Shown here one piece after another: positions 1-11,238 of a stretch of 64,000 bases of DNA (within the stretch, counting starts at the first letter, position 1; the number at the start of each line of letters is the position of its first letter). This stretch comes from Ecdyonurus torrentis. Lineage: Eukaryota; Arthropoda; Insecta; Ephemeroptera; Heptageniidae. The DNA lies in NCBI GenBank assembly GCA_949318235.1, contig CASGGR010000034.1, positions 2,867,501 to 2,931,500 of the forward strand, in the 5' to 3' direction. Made by a program: the position numbers and the translations under genes. Under the pieces are notes generated by a model that had not been told where the DNA came from, did no database searches, and saw only the letters and a program-made list of their open reading frames with translations.

Positions 1-168
1 AATTTAACTTATAACATAGGTTTTTTAATTCTCTACAAAAAAGATGTCTTGAACTTTTTTGCTCCGACGCATAGTTTTTGGGTTATTGACAATTTTAGTT
101 TTCACTCATCATGTAGCCAAACCAAGTCATGAAACAAAGTTTCTATTTCAAGAACCAAATGTTATTGA
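1..168 (+). repeat. Partial satellite monomer at left edge
   Basis: This is the last 168 bases (m79-m246) of a monomer cut by the window edge. It has m99 T, m104 T, m129 G, m152 G, m181 C, m185 C and m196 C, matching the right part of a D-type copy or of the A-variant at 9517. It shows that the array extends to the left of the window. Confidence 0.95.
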
Positions 169-414
169 ATGATAAAAATCATACTTTTTACACGATTAAA
201 ACTATTTTTGATGATTTCTCAAAAACTAAGAATGCTACAGACATTAAATTTAACTTATAACATAGGGTTTTCAATTCTCTACAAAAAAGATGTCTTGAAC
301 TTTTTTGCTCCGACGCATAGTTTTTGGGTTATTGACAATTTTAGTTTTCACTCATCATGTAGCCAAACCAAGTCATGAAACAAAGTTTCTATTTCAAGAA
401 CCAAATGTTATTGA
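169..414 (+). repeat. Reference monomer, type A
   Basis: I use this copy to define coordinates m1-m246. Type A has T at m37 (which breaks the AAAACTAGTTTT palindrome), A at m53, ATTAAATTTAAC at m75-86, the triplet GGG at m97-99, C at m104 and CACTC at m181-185. It is the commonest backbone in all blocks, with sub-variants: m144 A (many copies from 9763 onward), m139 A plus m144 A (47401, 48385, 52567, 56995, 61915), m245 T (39037, 41743, 44449, 49123, 53551, 57979), m213 G (17389) and m192 A (19603). Three CpG sites are present at m25, m143 and m146. A 69-codon open frame begins at m1 but is not considered a gene. Confidence 0.95.
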
Positions 415-660
415 ATGATAAAAATCATACTTTTTACAAGATTAAAACTAGTTTTGATGATTTCTCAAAAACTAAGAATGCTACAGACATTAAATTTGAC
501 TCAAAACATAGGTTTTTTAATTCTCTACAAAAAAGATGTCTTAAACTTTTTTGCTCCGACGCATACTTTTTAAGTTATTGACAATTTTAGTTTTCACTTA
601 TCATGTAGCCAAACCAAGTCATGAAACAAAGTTTCTATTTCAAGAACCACATGTTATTGA
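415..660 (+). repeat. Monomer type B
   Basis: Type B is marked by A at m25 (destroying a CpG), GACTCAAAAC at m84-93, A at m129, C at m152 with AA at m158-159, T at m185, and C at m236. Nearly the same copy occurs at 2383, 6319, 21079, 26245, 30181 and 35347, always between an A and a C monomer. That fixed A-B-C order shows that the three monomers move together as one block. The copy at 7795 is a recombinant with only the left part of B. Confidence 0.92.
444..455. other. 12-bp palindrome AAAACTAGTTTT in the monomer (m30-41)
   Basis: It is a perfect palindrome in types B, D, E, F, G, H, I and L, seen here in the B monomer. A single T at m37 breaks it in A, J, K and M, T at m30 shortens it to 10 bp in the block-1 C form, and T at m34 breaks it in another C form. 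In copies with normal m54-60, TAGTTTT at m35-41 can also pair with AAAACTA at m54-60 across a 12-base loop. A protein-binding role is only a possibility. Confidence 0.75.
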
Positions 661-906
661 ATGATAAAAATCATACTTTTTACACGATTTAAACTAGTTT
701 TGATGATTTCTCAAAAACTAAGAATGCTACAGACTTACTATTTAACTTATAACATAGGTTTTTCAATTCTCTACAAAAAAGATGTCTTGAACTTTTTTGC
801 TCCGACGCATAGTTTTTGGGTTATTGACAATTTTAGTTTTCACTTATCATGTAGCCAAACCAAGTCATGAAACAAAGTTTCTATTTCAAGAACCAAATGT
901 TATTGA
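661..906 (+). repeat. Monomer type C
   Basis: Type C has ACTTACTATTT at m73-83 in place of the ATTAAATTT or CCATTTT segments, and T at m185. Three sub-forms exist. The form here has T at m30 and always follows B (also 2629, 6565, 21325, 26491, 30427, 35593). A second form has T at m34 (3859, 4597, 8041, 8533). A third, which I call C2, has A at m128 creating a TCTAGA site and is confined to 10993-18864. The sub-forms therefore mark different regions of the array. Confidence 0.92.
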
Positions 907-1152
907 ATGATAAAAACCATACTTTTTACACGATTAAAACTAGTTTTGATGATTTCTCCAAAACTAAGAATGCTACAGACATAAAATTTAACTTATAACA
1001 TAGGTTTTTTAATTCTCTACAAAAAAGATGTCTTGAACTTTTTTGCTCCGACGCATAGTTTTTGGGTTATTGACAATTTTAGTTTTCACTCATCATGTAG
1101 CCAAACCAAGTCATGAAACAAAGTTTCTATTTCAAGAACCAAATGTTATTGA
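907..1152 (+). repeat. Monomer type D
   Basis: Type D has C at m11, G at m37, C at m53, ATAAAATTTAAC at m75-86, T at m99 and T at m104. It follows or separates C and E copies in the left part of the window. Two linked sub-variants occur in the 20-43 kb region: D1 with C at m129 (21571, 26737, 30673, 35839, 39775, 42481) and D2 with T at m196 and T at m234 (21817, 23539, 26983, 30919, 36085). Copies at 13945 and 14929 share T at m86, linking them by a recent 984-bp duplication. Confidence 0.92.
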
Positions 1153-1398
1153 ATGATAAAAATCATACTTTTTACACGATTAAAACTAGTTTTGATGATT
1201 TCTCCAAAACTAAGAATGCTACAGACGTCCATTTTAACTTATAACATAGGTTTTTCAATTCTCTACAAAAAAGATGTCTTGAACTTTTTTGCTCCGACGC
1301 ATAGTTTTTGGGTTATTGACAATTTTAGTTTTCACTTATCATGTAGCCAAACCAAGTCATGAAACAAAGTTTCTATTTCAAGAACCAAATGTTATTGA
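1153..1398 (+). repeat. Monomer type E
   Basis: Type E carries CGTCCATTTT at m74-83, C at m53 and C at m104. The GACGTC site at m72-77 is diagnostic. Copies 1153 and 5089 end in CACTTATC at m181-188; copies 1645, 3121, 4351, 5581, 7057, 9025, 17143 and 19111 end in TACTCATC with T at m201. E is absent to the right of about 19.4 kb, where type L (same sequence but A at m75) takes its place; that is a CpG to CpA change. Confidence 0.9.
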
Positions 1399-1890
1399 AT
1401 GATAAAAACCATACTTTTTACACGATTAAAACTAGTTTTGATGATTTCTCCAAAACTAAGAATGCTACAGACATAAAATTTAACTTATAACATAGGTTTT
1501 TTAATTCTCTACAAAAAAGATGTCTTGAACTTTTTTGCTCCGACGCATAGTTTTTGGGTTATTGACAATTTTAGTTTTCACTCATCATGTAGCCAAACCA
1601 AGTCATGAAACAAAGTTTCTATTTCAAGAACCAAATGTTATTGAATGATAAAAATCATACTTTTTACACGATTAAAACTAGTTTTGATGATTTCTCCAAA
1701 ACTAAGAATGCTACAGACGTCCATTTTAACTTATAACATAGGTTTTTCAATTCTCTACAAAAAAGATGTCTTGAACTTTTTTGCTCCGACGCATAGTTTT
1801 TGGGTTATTGACAATTTTAGTTTTTACTCATCATGTAGCCAAACTAAGTCATGAAACAAAGTTTCTATTTCAAGAACCAAATGTTATTGA

Positions 1891-2136
1891 ATGATAAAAA
1901 TCATACTTTTTACACGATTAAAACTAGTTTTGATGATTTCTCCAAAACTAAGAATGCTACAGACATCTATTTTAACTTATAACATAGGTTTTTCAATTCT
2001 CTACAAAAAAGATGTCTTGAACTTTTTTGCTCCGACGCATAGTTTTTGGGTTATTGACAATTTTAGTTTTTACTCATCATGTAGCCAAACTAAGTCATGA
2101 AACAAAGTTTCTATTTCAAGAACCAAATGTTATTGA
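1891..2136 (+). repeat. Monomer type F
   Basis: Type F matches E with the TACTC ending but has CATCTATTTT at m74-83, two transitions away. It usually precedes an A monomer in the first block (1891, 3367, 5827, 7303, 9271) and starts units in the second block (13207, 14683, 15667). The copy at 14683 has a CACTC ending instead, so its right part comes from another type. Confidence 0.9.
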
Positions 2137-4842
2137 ATGATAAAAATCATACTTTTTACACGATTAAAACTATTTTTGATGATTTCTCAAAAACTAAGAA
2201 TGCTACAGACATTAAATTTAACTTATAACATAGGGTTTTCAATTCTCTACAAAAAAGATGTCTTGAACTTTTTTGCTCCGACGCATAGTTTTTGGGTTAT
2301 TGACAATTTTAGTTTTCACTCATCATGTAGCCAAACCAAGTCATGAAACAAAGTTTCTATTTCAAGAACCAAATGTTATTGAATGATAAAAATCATACTT
2401 TTTACAAGATTAAAACTAGTTTTGATGATTTCTCAAAAACTAAGAATGCTACAGACATTAAATTTGACTCAAAACATAGGTTTTTTAATTCTCTACAAAA
2501 AAGATGTCTTAAACTTTTTTGCTCCGACGCATACTTTTTAAGTTATTGACAATTTTAGTTTTCACTTATCATGTAGCCAAACCAAGTCATGAAACAAAGT
2601 TTCTATTTCAAGAACCACATGTTATTGAATGATAAAAATCATACTTTTTACACGATTTAAACTAGTTTTGATGATTTCTCAAAAACTAAGAATGCTACAG
2701 ACTTACTATTTAACTTATAACATAGGTTTTTCAATTCTCTACAAAAAAGATGTCTTGAACTTTTTTGCTCCGACGCATAGTTTTTGGGTTATTGACAATT
2801 TTAGTTTTCACTTATCATGTAGCCAAACCAAGTCATGAAACAAAGTTTCTATTTCAAGAACCAAATGTTATTGAATGATAAAAACCATACTTTTTACACG
2901 ATTAAAACTAGTTTTGATGATTTCTCCAAAACTAAGAATGCTACAGACATAAAATTTAACTTATAACATAGGTTTTTTAATTCTCTACAAAAAAGATGTC
3001 TTGAACTTTTTTGCTCCGACGCATAGTTTTTGGGTTATTGACAATTTTAGTTTTCACTCATCATGTAGCCAAACCAAGTCATGAAACAAAGTTTCTATTT
3101 CAAGAACCAAATGTTATTGAATGATAAAAATCATACTTTTTACACGATTAAAACTAGTTTTGATGATTTCTCCAAAACTAAGAATGCTACAGACGTCCAT
3201 TTTAACTTATAACATAGGTTTTTCAATTCTCTACAAAAAAGATGTCTTGAACTTTTTTGCTCCGACGCATAGTTTTTGGGTTATTGACAATTTTAGTTTT
3301 TACTCATCATGTAGCCAAACTAAGTCATGAAACAAAGTTTCTATTTCAAGAACCAAATGTTATTGAATGATAAAAATCATACTTTTTACACGATTAAAAC
3401 TAGTTTTGATGATTTCTCCAAAACTAAGAATGCTACAGACATCTATTTTAACTTATAACATAGGTTTTTCAATTCTCTACAAAAAAGATGTCTTGAACTT
3501 TTTTGCTCCGACGCATAGTTTTTGGGTTATTGACAATTTTAGTTTTTACTCATCATGTAGCCAAACTAAGTCATGAAACAAAGTTTCTATTTCAAGAACC
3601 AAATGTTATTGAATGATAAAAATCATACTTTTTACACGATTAAAACTATTTTTGATGATTTCTCAAAAACTAAGAATGCTACAGACATTAAATTTAACTT
3701 ATAACATAGGGTTTTCAATTCTCTACAAAAAAGATGTCTTGAACTTTTTTGCTCCGACGCATAGTTTTTGGGTTATTGACAATTTTAGTTTTCACTCATC
3801 ATGTAGCCAAACCAAGTCATGAAACAAAGTTTCTATTTCAAGAACCAAATGTTATTGAATGATAAAAATCATACTTTTTACACGATTAAAATTAGTTTTG
3901 ATGATTTCTCAAAAACTAAGAATGCTACAGACTTACTATTTAACTTATAACATAGGTTTTTCAATTCTCTACAAAAAAGATGTCTTGAACTTTTTTGCTC
4001 CGACGCATAGTTTTTGGGTTATTGACAATTTTAGTTTTCACTTATCATGTAGCCAAACCAAGTCATGAAACAAAGTTTCTATTTCAAGAACCAAATGTTA
4101 TTGAATGATAAAAACCATACTTTTTACACGATTAAAACTAGTTTTGATGATTTCTCCAAAACTAAGAATGCTACAGACATAAAATTTAACTTATAACATA
4201 GGTTTTTTAATTCTCTACAAAAAAGATGTCTTGAACTTTTTTGCTCCGACGCATAGTTTTTGGGTTATTGACAATTTTAGTTTTCACTCATCATGTAGCC
4301 AAACCAAGTCATGAAACAAAGTTTCTATTTCAAGAACCAAATGTTATTGAATGATAAAAATCATACTTTTTACACGATTAAAACTAGTTTTGATGATTTC
4401 TCCAAAACTAAGAATGCTACAGACGTCCATTTTAACTTATAACATAGGTTTTTCAATTCTCTACAAAAAAGATGTCTTGAACTTTTTTGCTCCGACGCAT
4501 AGTTTTTGGGTTATTGACAATTTTAGTTTTTACTCATCATGTAGCCAAACTAAGTCATGAAACAAAGTTTCTATTTCAAGAACCAAATGTTATTGAATGA
4601 TAAAAATCATACTTTTTACACGATTAAAATTAGTTTTGATGATTTCTCAAAAACTAAGAATGCTACAGACTTACTATTTAACTTATAACATAGGTTTTTC
4701 AATTCTCTACAAAAAAGATGTCTTGAACTTTTTTGCTCCGACGCATAGTTTTTGGGTTATTGACAATTTTAGTTTTCACTTATCATGTAGCCAAACCAAG
4801 TCATGAAACAAAGTTTCTATTTCAAGAACCAAATGTTATTGA

Positions 4843-7794
4843 ATGATAAAAACCATACTTTTTACACGATTAAAACTAGTTTTGATGATTTCTCCAAAAC
4901 TAAGAATGCTACAGACATAAAATTTAACTTATAACATAGGTTTTTTAATTCTCTACAAAAAAGATGTCTTGAACTTTTTTGCTCCGACGCATAGTTTTTG
5001 GGTTATTGACAATTTTAGTTTTCACTCATCATGTAGCCAAACCAAGTCATGAAACAAAGTTTCTATTTCAAGAACCAAATGTTATTGAATGATAAAAATC
5101 ATACTTTTTACACGATTAAAACTAGTTTTGATGATTTCTCCAAAACTAAGAATGCTACAGACGTCCATTTTAACTTATAACATAGGTTTTTCAATTCTCT
5201 ACAAAAAAGATGTCTTGAACTTTTTTGCTCCGACGCATAGTTTTTGGGTTATTGACAATTTTAGTTTTCACTTATCATGTAGCCAAACCAAGTCATGAAA
5301 CAAAGTTTCTATTTCAAGAACCAAATGTTATTGAATGATAAAAACCATACTTTTTACACGATTAAAACTAGTTTTGATGATTTCTCCAAAACTAAGAATG
5401 CTACAGACATAAAATTTAACTTATAACATAGGTTTTTTAATTCTCTACAAAAAAGATGTCTTGAACTTTTTTGCTCCGACGCATAGTTTTTGGGTTATTG
5501 ACAATTTTAGTTTTCACTCATCATGTAGCCAAACCAAGTCATGAAACAAAGTTTCTATTTCAAGAACCAAATGTTATTGAATGATAAAAATCATACTTTT
5601 TACACGATTAAAACTAGTTTTGATGATTTCTCCAAAACTAAGAATGCTACAGACGTCCATTTTAACTTATAACATAGGTTTTTCAATTCTCTACAAAAAA
5701 GATGTCTTGAACTTTTTTGCTCCGACGCATAGTTTTTGGGTTATTGACAATTTTAGTTTTTACTCATCATGTAGCCAAACTAAGTCATGAAACAAAGTTT
5801 CTATTTCAAGAACCAAATGTTATTGAATGATAAAAATCATACTTTTTACACGATTAAAACTAGTTTTGATGATTTCTCCAAAACTAAGAATGCTACAGAC
5901 ATCTATTTTAACTTATAACATAGGTTTTTCAATTCTCTACAAAAAAGATGTCTTGAACTTTTTTGCTCCGACGCATAGTTTTTGGGTTATTGACAATTTT
6001 AGTTTTTACTCATCATGTAGCCAAACTAAGTCATGAAACAAAGTTTCTATTTCAAGAACCAAATGTTATTGAATGATAAAAATCATACTTTTTACACGAT
6101 TAAAACTATTTTTGATGATTTCTCAAAAACTAAGAATGCTACAGACATTAAATTTAACTTATAACATAGGGTTTTCAATTCTCTACAAAAAAGATGTCTT
6201 GAACTTTTTTGCTCCGACGCATAGTTTTTGGGTTATTGACAATTTTAGTTTTCACTCATCATGTAGCCAAACCAAGTCATGAAACAAAGTTTCTATTTCA
6301 AGAACCAAATGTTATTGAATGATAAAAATCATACTTTTTACAAGATTAAAACTAGTTTTGATGATTTCTCAAAAACTAAGAATGCTACAGACATTAAATT
6401 TGACTCAAAACATAGGTTTTTTAATTCTCTACAAAAAAGATGTCTTAAACTTTTTTGCTCCGACGCATACTTTTTAAGTTATTGACAATTTTAGTTTTCA
6501 CTTATCATGTAGCCAAACCAAGTCATGAAACAAAGTTTCTATTTCAAGAACCACATGTTATTGAATGATAAAAATCATACTTTTTACACGATTTAAACTA
6601 GTTTTGATGATTTCTCAAAAACTAAGAATGCTACAGACTTACTATTTAACTTATAACATAGGTTTTTCAATTCTCTACAAAAAAGATGTCTTGAACTTTT
6701 TTGCTCCGACGCATAGTTTTTGGGTTATTGACAATTTTAGTTTTCACTTATCATGTAGCCAAACCAAGTCATGAAACAAAGTTTCTATTTCAAGAACCAA
6801 ATGTTATTGAATGATAAAAACCATACTTTTTACACGATTAAAACTAGTTTTGATGATTTCTCCAAAACTAAGAATGCTACAGACATAAAATTTAACTTAT
6901 AACATAGGTTTTTTAATTCTCTACAAAAAAGATGTCTTGAACTTTTTTGCTCCGACGCATAGTTTTTGGGTTATTGACAATTTTAGTTTTCACTCATCAT
7001 GTAGCCAAACCAAGTCATGAAACAAAGTTTCTATTTCAAGAACCAAATGTTATTGAATGATAAAAATCATACTTTTTACACGATTAAAACTAGTTTTGAT
7101 GATTTCTCCAAAACTAAGAATGCTACAGACGTCCATTTTAACTTATAACATAGGTTTTTCAATTCTCTACAAAAAAGATGTCTTGAACTTTTTTGCTCCG
7201 ACGCATAGTTTTTGGGTTATTGACAATTTTAGTTTTTACTCATCATGTAGCCAAACTAAGTCATGAAACAAAGTTTCTATTTCAAGAACCAAATGTTATT
7301 GAATGATAAAAATCATACTTTTTACACGATTAAAACTAGTTTTGATGATTTCTCCAAAACTAAGAATGCTACAGACATCTATTTTAACTTATAACATAGG
7401 TTTTTCAATTCTCTACAAAAAAGATGTCTTGAACTTTTTTGCTCCGACGCATAGTTTTTGGGTTATTGACAATTTTAGTTTTTACTCATCATGTAGCCAA
7501 ACTAAGTCATGAAACAAAGTTTCTATTTCAAGAACCAAATGTTATTGAATGATAAAAATCATACTTTTTACACGATTAAAACTATTTTTGATGATTTCTC
7601 AAAAACTAAGAATGCTACAGACATTAAATTTAACTTATAACATAGGGTTTTCAATTCTCTACAAAAAAGATGTCTTGAACTTTTTTGCTCCGACGCATAG
7701 TTTTTGGGTTATTGACAATTTTAGTTTTCACTCATCATGTAGCCAAACCAAGTCATGAAACAAAGTTTCTATTTCAAGAACCAAATGTTATTGA
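4843..7794. repeat. Second copy of the 12-monomer duplicated segment
   Basis: It matches 907-3858 at every diagnostic site I compared. The match ends on the right where 7795 is a B/A recombinant and the first copy is followed by a C monomer at 3859. The segment between the copies (3859-4842) holds C D E C. Confidence 0.85.
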
Positions 7795-8040
7795 ATGATA
7801 AAAATCATACTTTTTACAAGATTAAAACTAGTTTTGATGATTTCTCAAAAACTAAGAATGCTACAGACATTAAATTTGACTCAAAACATAGGTTTTTTAA
7901 TTCTCTACAAAAAAGATGTCTTAAACTTTTTTGCTCCGACGCATAGTTTTTGGGTTATTGACAATTTTAGTTTTCACTCATCATGTAGCCAAACCAAGTC
8001 ATGAAACAAAGTTTCTATTTCAAGAACCAAATGTTATTGA
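7795..8040 (+). repeat. Hybrid monomer B/A
   Basis: The left part is B (A at m25, GACTCAAAAC at m84-93, A at m129). The right part from m152 onward is common type (G at m152, GGG at m158-160, C at m185, A at m236). The join lies between m130 and m151. Confidence 0.88.
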
Positions 8041-9516
8041 ATGATAAAAATCATACTTTTTACACGATTAAAATTAGTTTTGATGATTTCTCAAAAACTA
8101 AGAATGCTACAGACTTACTATTTAACTTATAACATAGGTTTTTCAATTCTCTACAAAAAAGATGTCTTGAACTTTTTTGCTCCGACGCATAGTTTTTGGG
8201 TTATTGACAATTTTAGTTTTCACTTATCATGTAGCCAAACCAAGTCATGAAACAAAGTTTCTATTTCAAGAACCAAATGTTATTGAATGATAAAAACCAT
8301 ACTTTTTACACGATTAAAACTAGTTTTGATGATTTCTCCAAAACTAAGAATGCTACAGACATAAAATTTAACTTATAACATAGGTTTTTTAATTCTCTAC
8401 AAAAAAGATGTCTTGAACTTTTTTGCTCCGACGCATAGTTTTTGGGTTATTGACAATTTTAGTTTTCACTCATCATGTAGCCAAACCAAGTCATGAAACA
8501 AAGTTTCTATTTCAAGAACCAAATGTTATTGAATGATAAAAATCATACTTTTTACACGATTAAAATTAGTTTTGATGATTTCTCAAAAACTAAGAATGCT
8601 ACAGACTTACTATTTAACTTATAACATAGGTTTTTCAATTCTCTACAAAAAAGATGTCTTGAACTTTTTTGCTCCGACGCATAGTTTTTGGGTTATTGAC
8701 AATTTTAGTTTTCACTTATCATGTAGCCAAACCAAGTCATGAAACAAAGTTTCTATTTCAAGAACCAAATGTTATTGAATGATAAAAACCATACTTTTTA
8801 CACGATTAAAACTAGTTTTGATGATTTCTCCAAAACTAAGAATGCTACAGACATAAAATTTAACTTATAACATAGGTTTTTTAATTCTCTACAAAAAAGA
8901 TGTCTTGAACTTTTTTGCTCCGACGCATAGTTTTTGGGTTATTGACAATTTTAGTTTTCACTCATCATGTAGCCAAACCAAGTCATGAAACAAAGTTTCT
9001 ATTTCAAGAACCAAATGTTATTGAATGATAAAAATCATACTTTTTACACGATTAAAACTAGTTTTGATGATTTCTCCAAAACTAAGAATGCTACAGACGT
9101 CCATTTTAACTTATAACATAGGTTTTTCAATTCTCTACAAAAAAGATGTCTTGAACTTTTTTGCTCCGACGCATAGTTTTTGGGTTATTGACAATTTTAG
9201 TTTTTACTCATCATGTAGCCAAACTAAGTCATGAAACAAAGTTTCTATTTCAAGAACCAAATGTTATTGAATGATAAAAATCATACTTTTTACACGATTA
9301 AAACTAGTTTTGATGATTTCTCCAAAACTAAGAATGCTACAGACATCTATTTTAACTTATAACATAGGTTTTTCAATTCTCTACAAAAAAGATGTCTTGA
9401 ACTTTTTTGCTCCGACGCATAGTTTTTGGGTTATTGACAATTTTAGTTTTTACTCATCATGTAGCCAAACTAAGTCATGAAACAAAGTTTCTATTTCAAG
9501 AACCAAATGTTATTGA

Positions 9517-9762
9517 ATGATAAAAATCATACTTTTTACACGATTAAAACTATTTTTGATGATTTCTCAAAAACTAAGAATGCTACAGACATTAAATTTA
9601 ACTTATAACATAGGTTTTTTAATTCTCTACAAAAAAGATGTCTTGAACTTTTTTGCTCCGACGCATAGTTTTTGGGTTATTGACAATTTTAGTTTTCACT
9701 CATCATGTAGCCAAACCAAGTCATGAAACAAAGTTTCTATTTCAAGAACCAAATGTTATTGA
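9517..9762 (+). repeat. A-variant with D-like centre-right segment
   Basis: It has the A left end (T at m37, ATTAAATTTAAC at m75-86) but T at m99 and T at m104 instead of GGG and C, then a common right end. It sits exactly where block 1 gives way to block 2, so it may mark the recombination that joined them. Confidence 0.75.
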
Positions 9763-10008
9763 ATGATAAAAATCATACTTTTTACACGATTAAAACTAGT
9801 TTTGATGATTTCTCCAAAACTAAGAATGCTACAGACATCTATTTTAACTTATAACATAGGGTTTTCAATTCTCTACAAAAAAGATGTCTTGAACTTTTTT
9901 GCTCCAACGCATAGTTTTTGGGTTATTGACAATTTTAGTTTTCACTCATCATGTAGCCAAACCAAGTCATGAAAGAAAGTTTCTATTTCAAGAACCAAAT
10001 GTTATTGA
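9763..10008 (+). repeat. Monomer type G (F-like left part, A-like right part)
   Basis: The left part matches F (C at m53, CATCTATTTT at m74-83) while GGG at m97-99, CACTC at m181-185 and C at m201 match A, so G looks like an F/A recombinant joined in the shared m84-96 segment. It also has A at m144 and G at m213. A second copy is at 11485. A similar recombinant without the m144 and m213 changes is at 47647. Confidence 0.85.
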
Positions 10009-10254
10009 ATGATAAAAATCATACTTTTTACACGATTAAAACTAGTTTTGATGATTTCTCAAAAACTAAGAATGCTACAGACATTAAATTTGACTCAAAA
10101 CATAGGTTTTTTAATTCTCTACAAAAAAGATGACTTAAACTTTTTTGCTCCGACGCATACTTTTTAGGTTATTGACAATTTTAGTTTTCACTTATCATGT
10201 AGCTAAACCAAGTCATGAAACAAAGTTTCTATTTCAAGAACCAAATGTTATTGA
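10009..10254 (+). repeat. Monomer type H
   Basis: Type H has G at m37, A at m53, GACTCAAAAC at m84-93, T at m104, A at m125 and m129 (GATGACTTAA), C at m152, A at m158, T at m185 and T at m196. It is related to B but keeps the m25 CpG. From 9.7 kb to the right end it is one of the most frequent types, almost always following an A monomer. Private changes mark single copies, for example G at m90 in 28459 and T at m78 in 36823. Confidence 0.92.
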
Positions 10255-10500
10255 ATGATAAAAATCATACTTTTTACACGATTAAAACTAGTTTTGATGA
10301 TTTCTCCAAATATAAGAATGCTACAGACATCCATTTTAACTTATAACATAGGTTTTTCAATTCTCTACAAAAAAGATGTCTTGAACTTTTTTGCTCCGAC
10401 GCATAGTTTTTGGGTTATTGACAATTTTAGTTTTTACTCATCATGTAGCCAAACTAAGTCATGAAACAAAGTTTCTATTTCAAGAACCAAATGTTATTGA
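10255..10500 (+). repeat. Monomer type I
   Basis: Type I has C at m53, TATA at m57-60, CATCCATTTT at m74-83, C at m104, T at m181 and T at m201. The change at m57-58 removes the right arm of the inverted repeat present in most other types. I usually follows H. A sub-variant with A at m124 creates a GATATC site and occurs at 27721, 31903, 33379, 38545, 41251 and 43957. Confidence 0.92.
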
Positions 10501-10746
10501 ATGATAAAAATCATACTTTTTACACGATTAAAACTAGTTTTGATGATTTCTCCAAATATAAGAATGCTACAGACATCCATTTTAACTTATAACATAGGTT
10601 TTTTAATTCTCTACAAAAAAGATGTCTTGAACTTTTTTGCTCCGACGCATAGTTTTTGGGTTATTGACAATTTTAGTTTTCACTCATCATGTAGCCAAAC
10701 CAAGTCATGAAACAAAGTTTCTATTTCAAGAACCAAATGTTATTGA
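10501..10746 (+). repeat. Hybrid monomer I/D
   Basis: The left part is type I (TATA at m57-60, CCATTTT at m77-83). From m104 (T) onward it is D-like, with CACTC at m181-185 and C at m201. The join falls between m84 and m103. Confidence 0.87.
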
Positions 10747-10992
10747 ATGATAAAAACCATACTTTTTACACGATTAAAACTAGTTTTGATGATTTCTCCA
10801 AAACTAAGAATGCTACAGACATAAAATTTAACTTATAACATAGGTTTTTTAATTCTCTACAAAAAAGATGTCTTGAACTTTTTTGCTCCGACGCATAGTT
10901 TTTGGGTTATTGACAATTTTAGTTTTCACTCATCATGTAGCCAAACCAAGTCATGAAACAAAGTTTCTATTTCAAGAACCAAATGTTATTGA

Positions 10993-11238
10993 ATGATAAA
11001 AATCATACTTTTTACACGATTAAAACTAGTTTTGATGATTTCTCAAAAACTAAGAATGCTACAGACTTACTATTTAACTTATAACATAGGTTTTTCAATT
11101 CTCTACAAAAAAGATGTCTAGAACTTTTTTGCTCCGACGCATAGTTTTTGGGTTATTGACAATTTTAGTTTTCACTTATCATGTAGCCAAACCAAGTCAT
11201 GAAACAAAGTTTCTATTTCAAGAACCAAATGTTATTGA
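10993..11238 (+). repeat. Monomer type C2 carrying TCTAGA
   Basis: This C sub-form has A at m128, creating TCTAGA at 11117-11122. The other copies are at 12715, 14191, 15175, 16651 and 18619 and nowhere else in the window. It is the best single marker of block 2. Confidence 0.92.

Larger units (their letters stand above)
907..3858. repeat. First copy of a 12-monomer duplicated segment
   Basis: The order D E D E F A B C D E F A is the same as in 4843-7794, including the use of the CACTT form of E in the second monomer and the TACTC form in the fourth. The two segments are 16 monomers apart, and the monomers on either side differ in order. Confidence 0.85.
1..9516. repeat. Block 1: A-B-C-D-E-F region
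   Basis: After the left partial copy the order is A B C D E D E F, A B C D E F, A C D E C D E D E F, A B C D E F, A B/A C D C D E F. The E-F pair before A is a recurring unit end. The type series for monomers 907-3858 is repeated at 4843-7794, an offset of 3936 bp (16 monomers). Types H, I, J, K and L are absent here, which sets this block apart from everything to the right. Confidence 0.88.

Noticed and set aside
101..165. Bacterial-type promoter (TTGACA in TTATTGACAATTTTAG, m161-176)
   Set aside because: The sequence 17 bases downstream (TCATGT) is a poor -10 box, the motif is present in every copy, and the array is eukaryotic in character.
169..414. A 123-bp half-monomer origin
   Set aside because: The two halves of the monomer share no obvious similarity beyond A/T runs.
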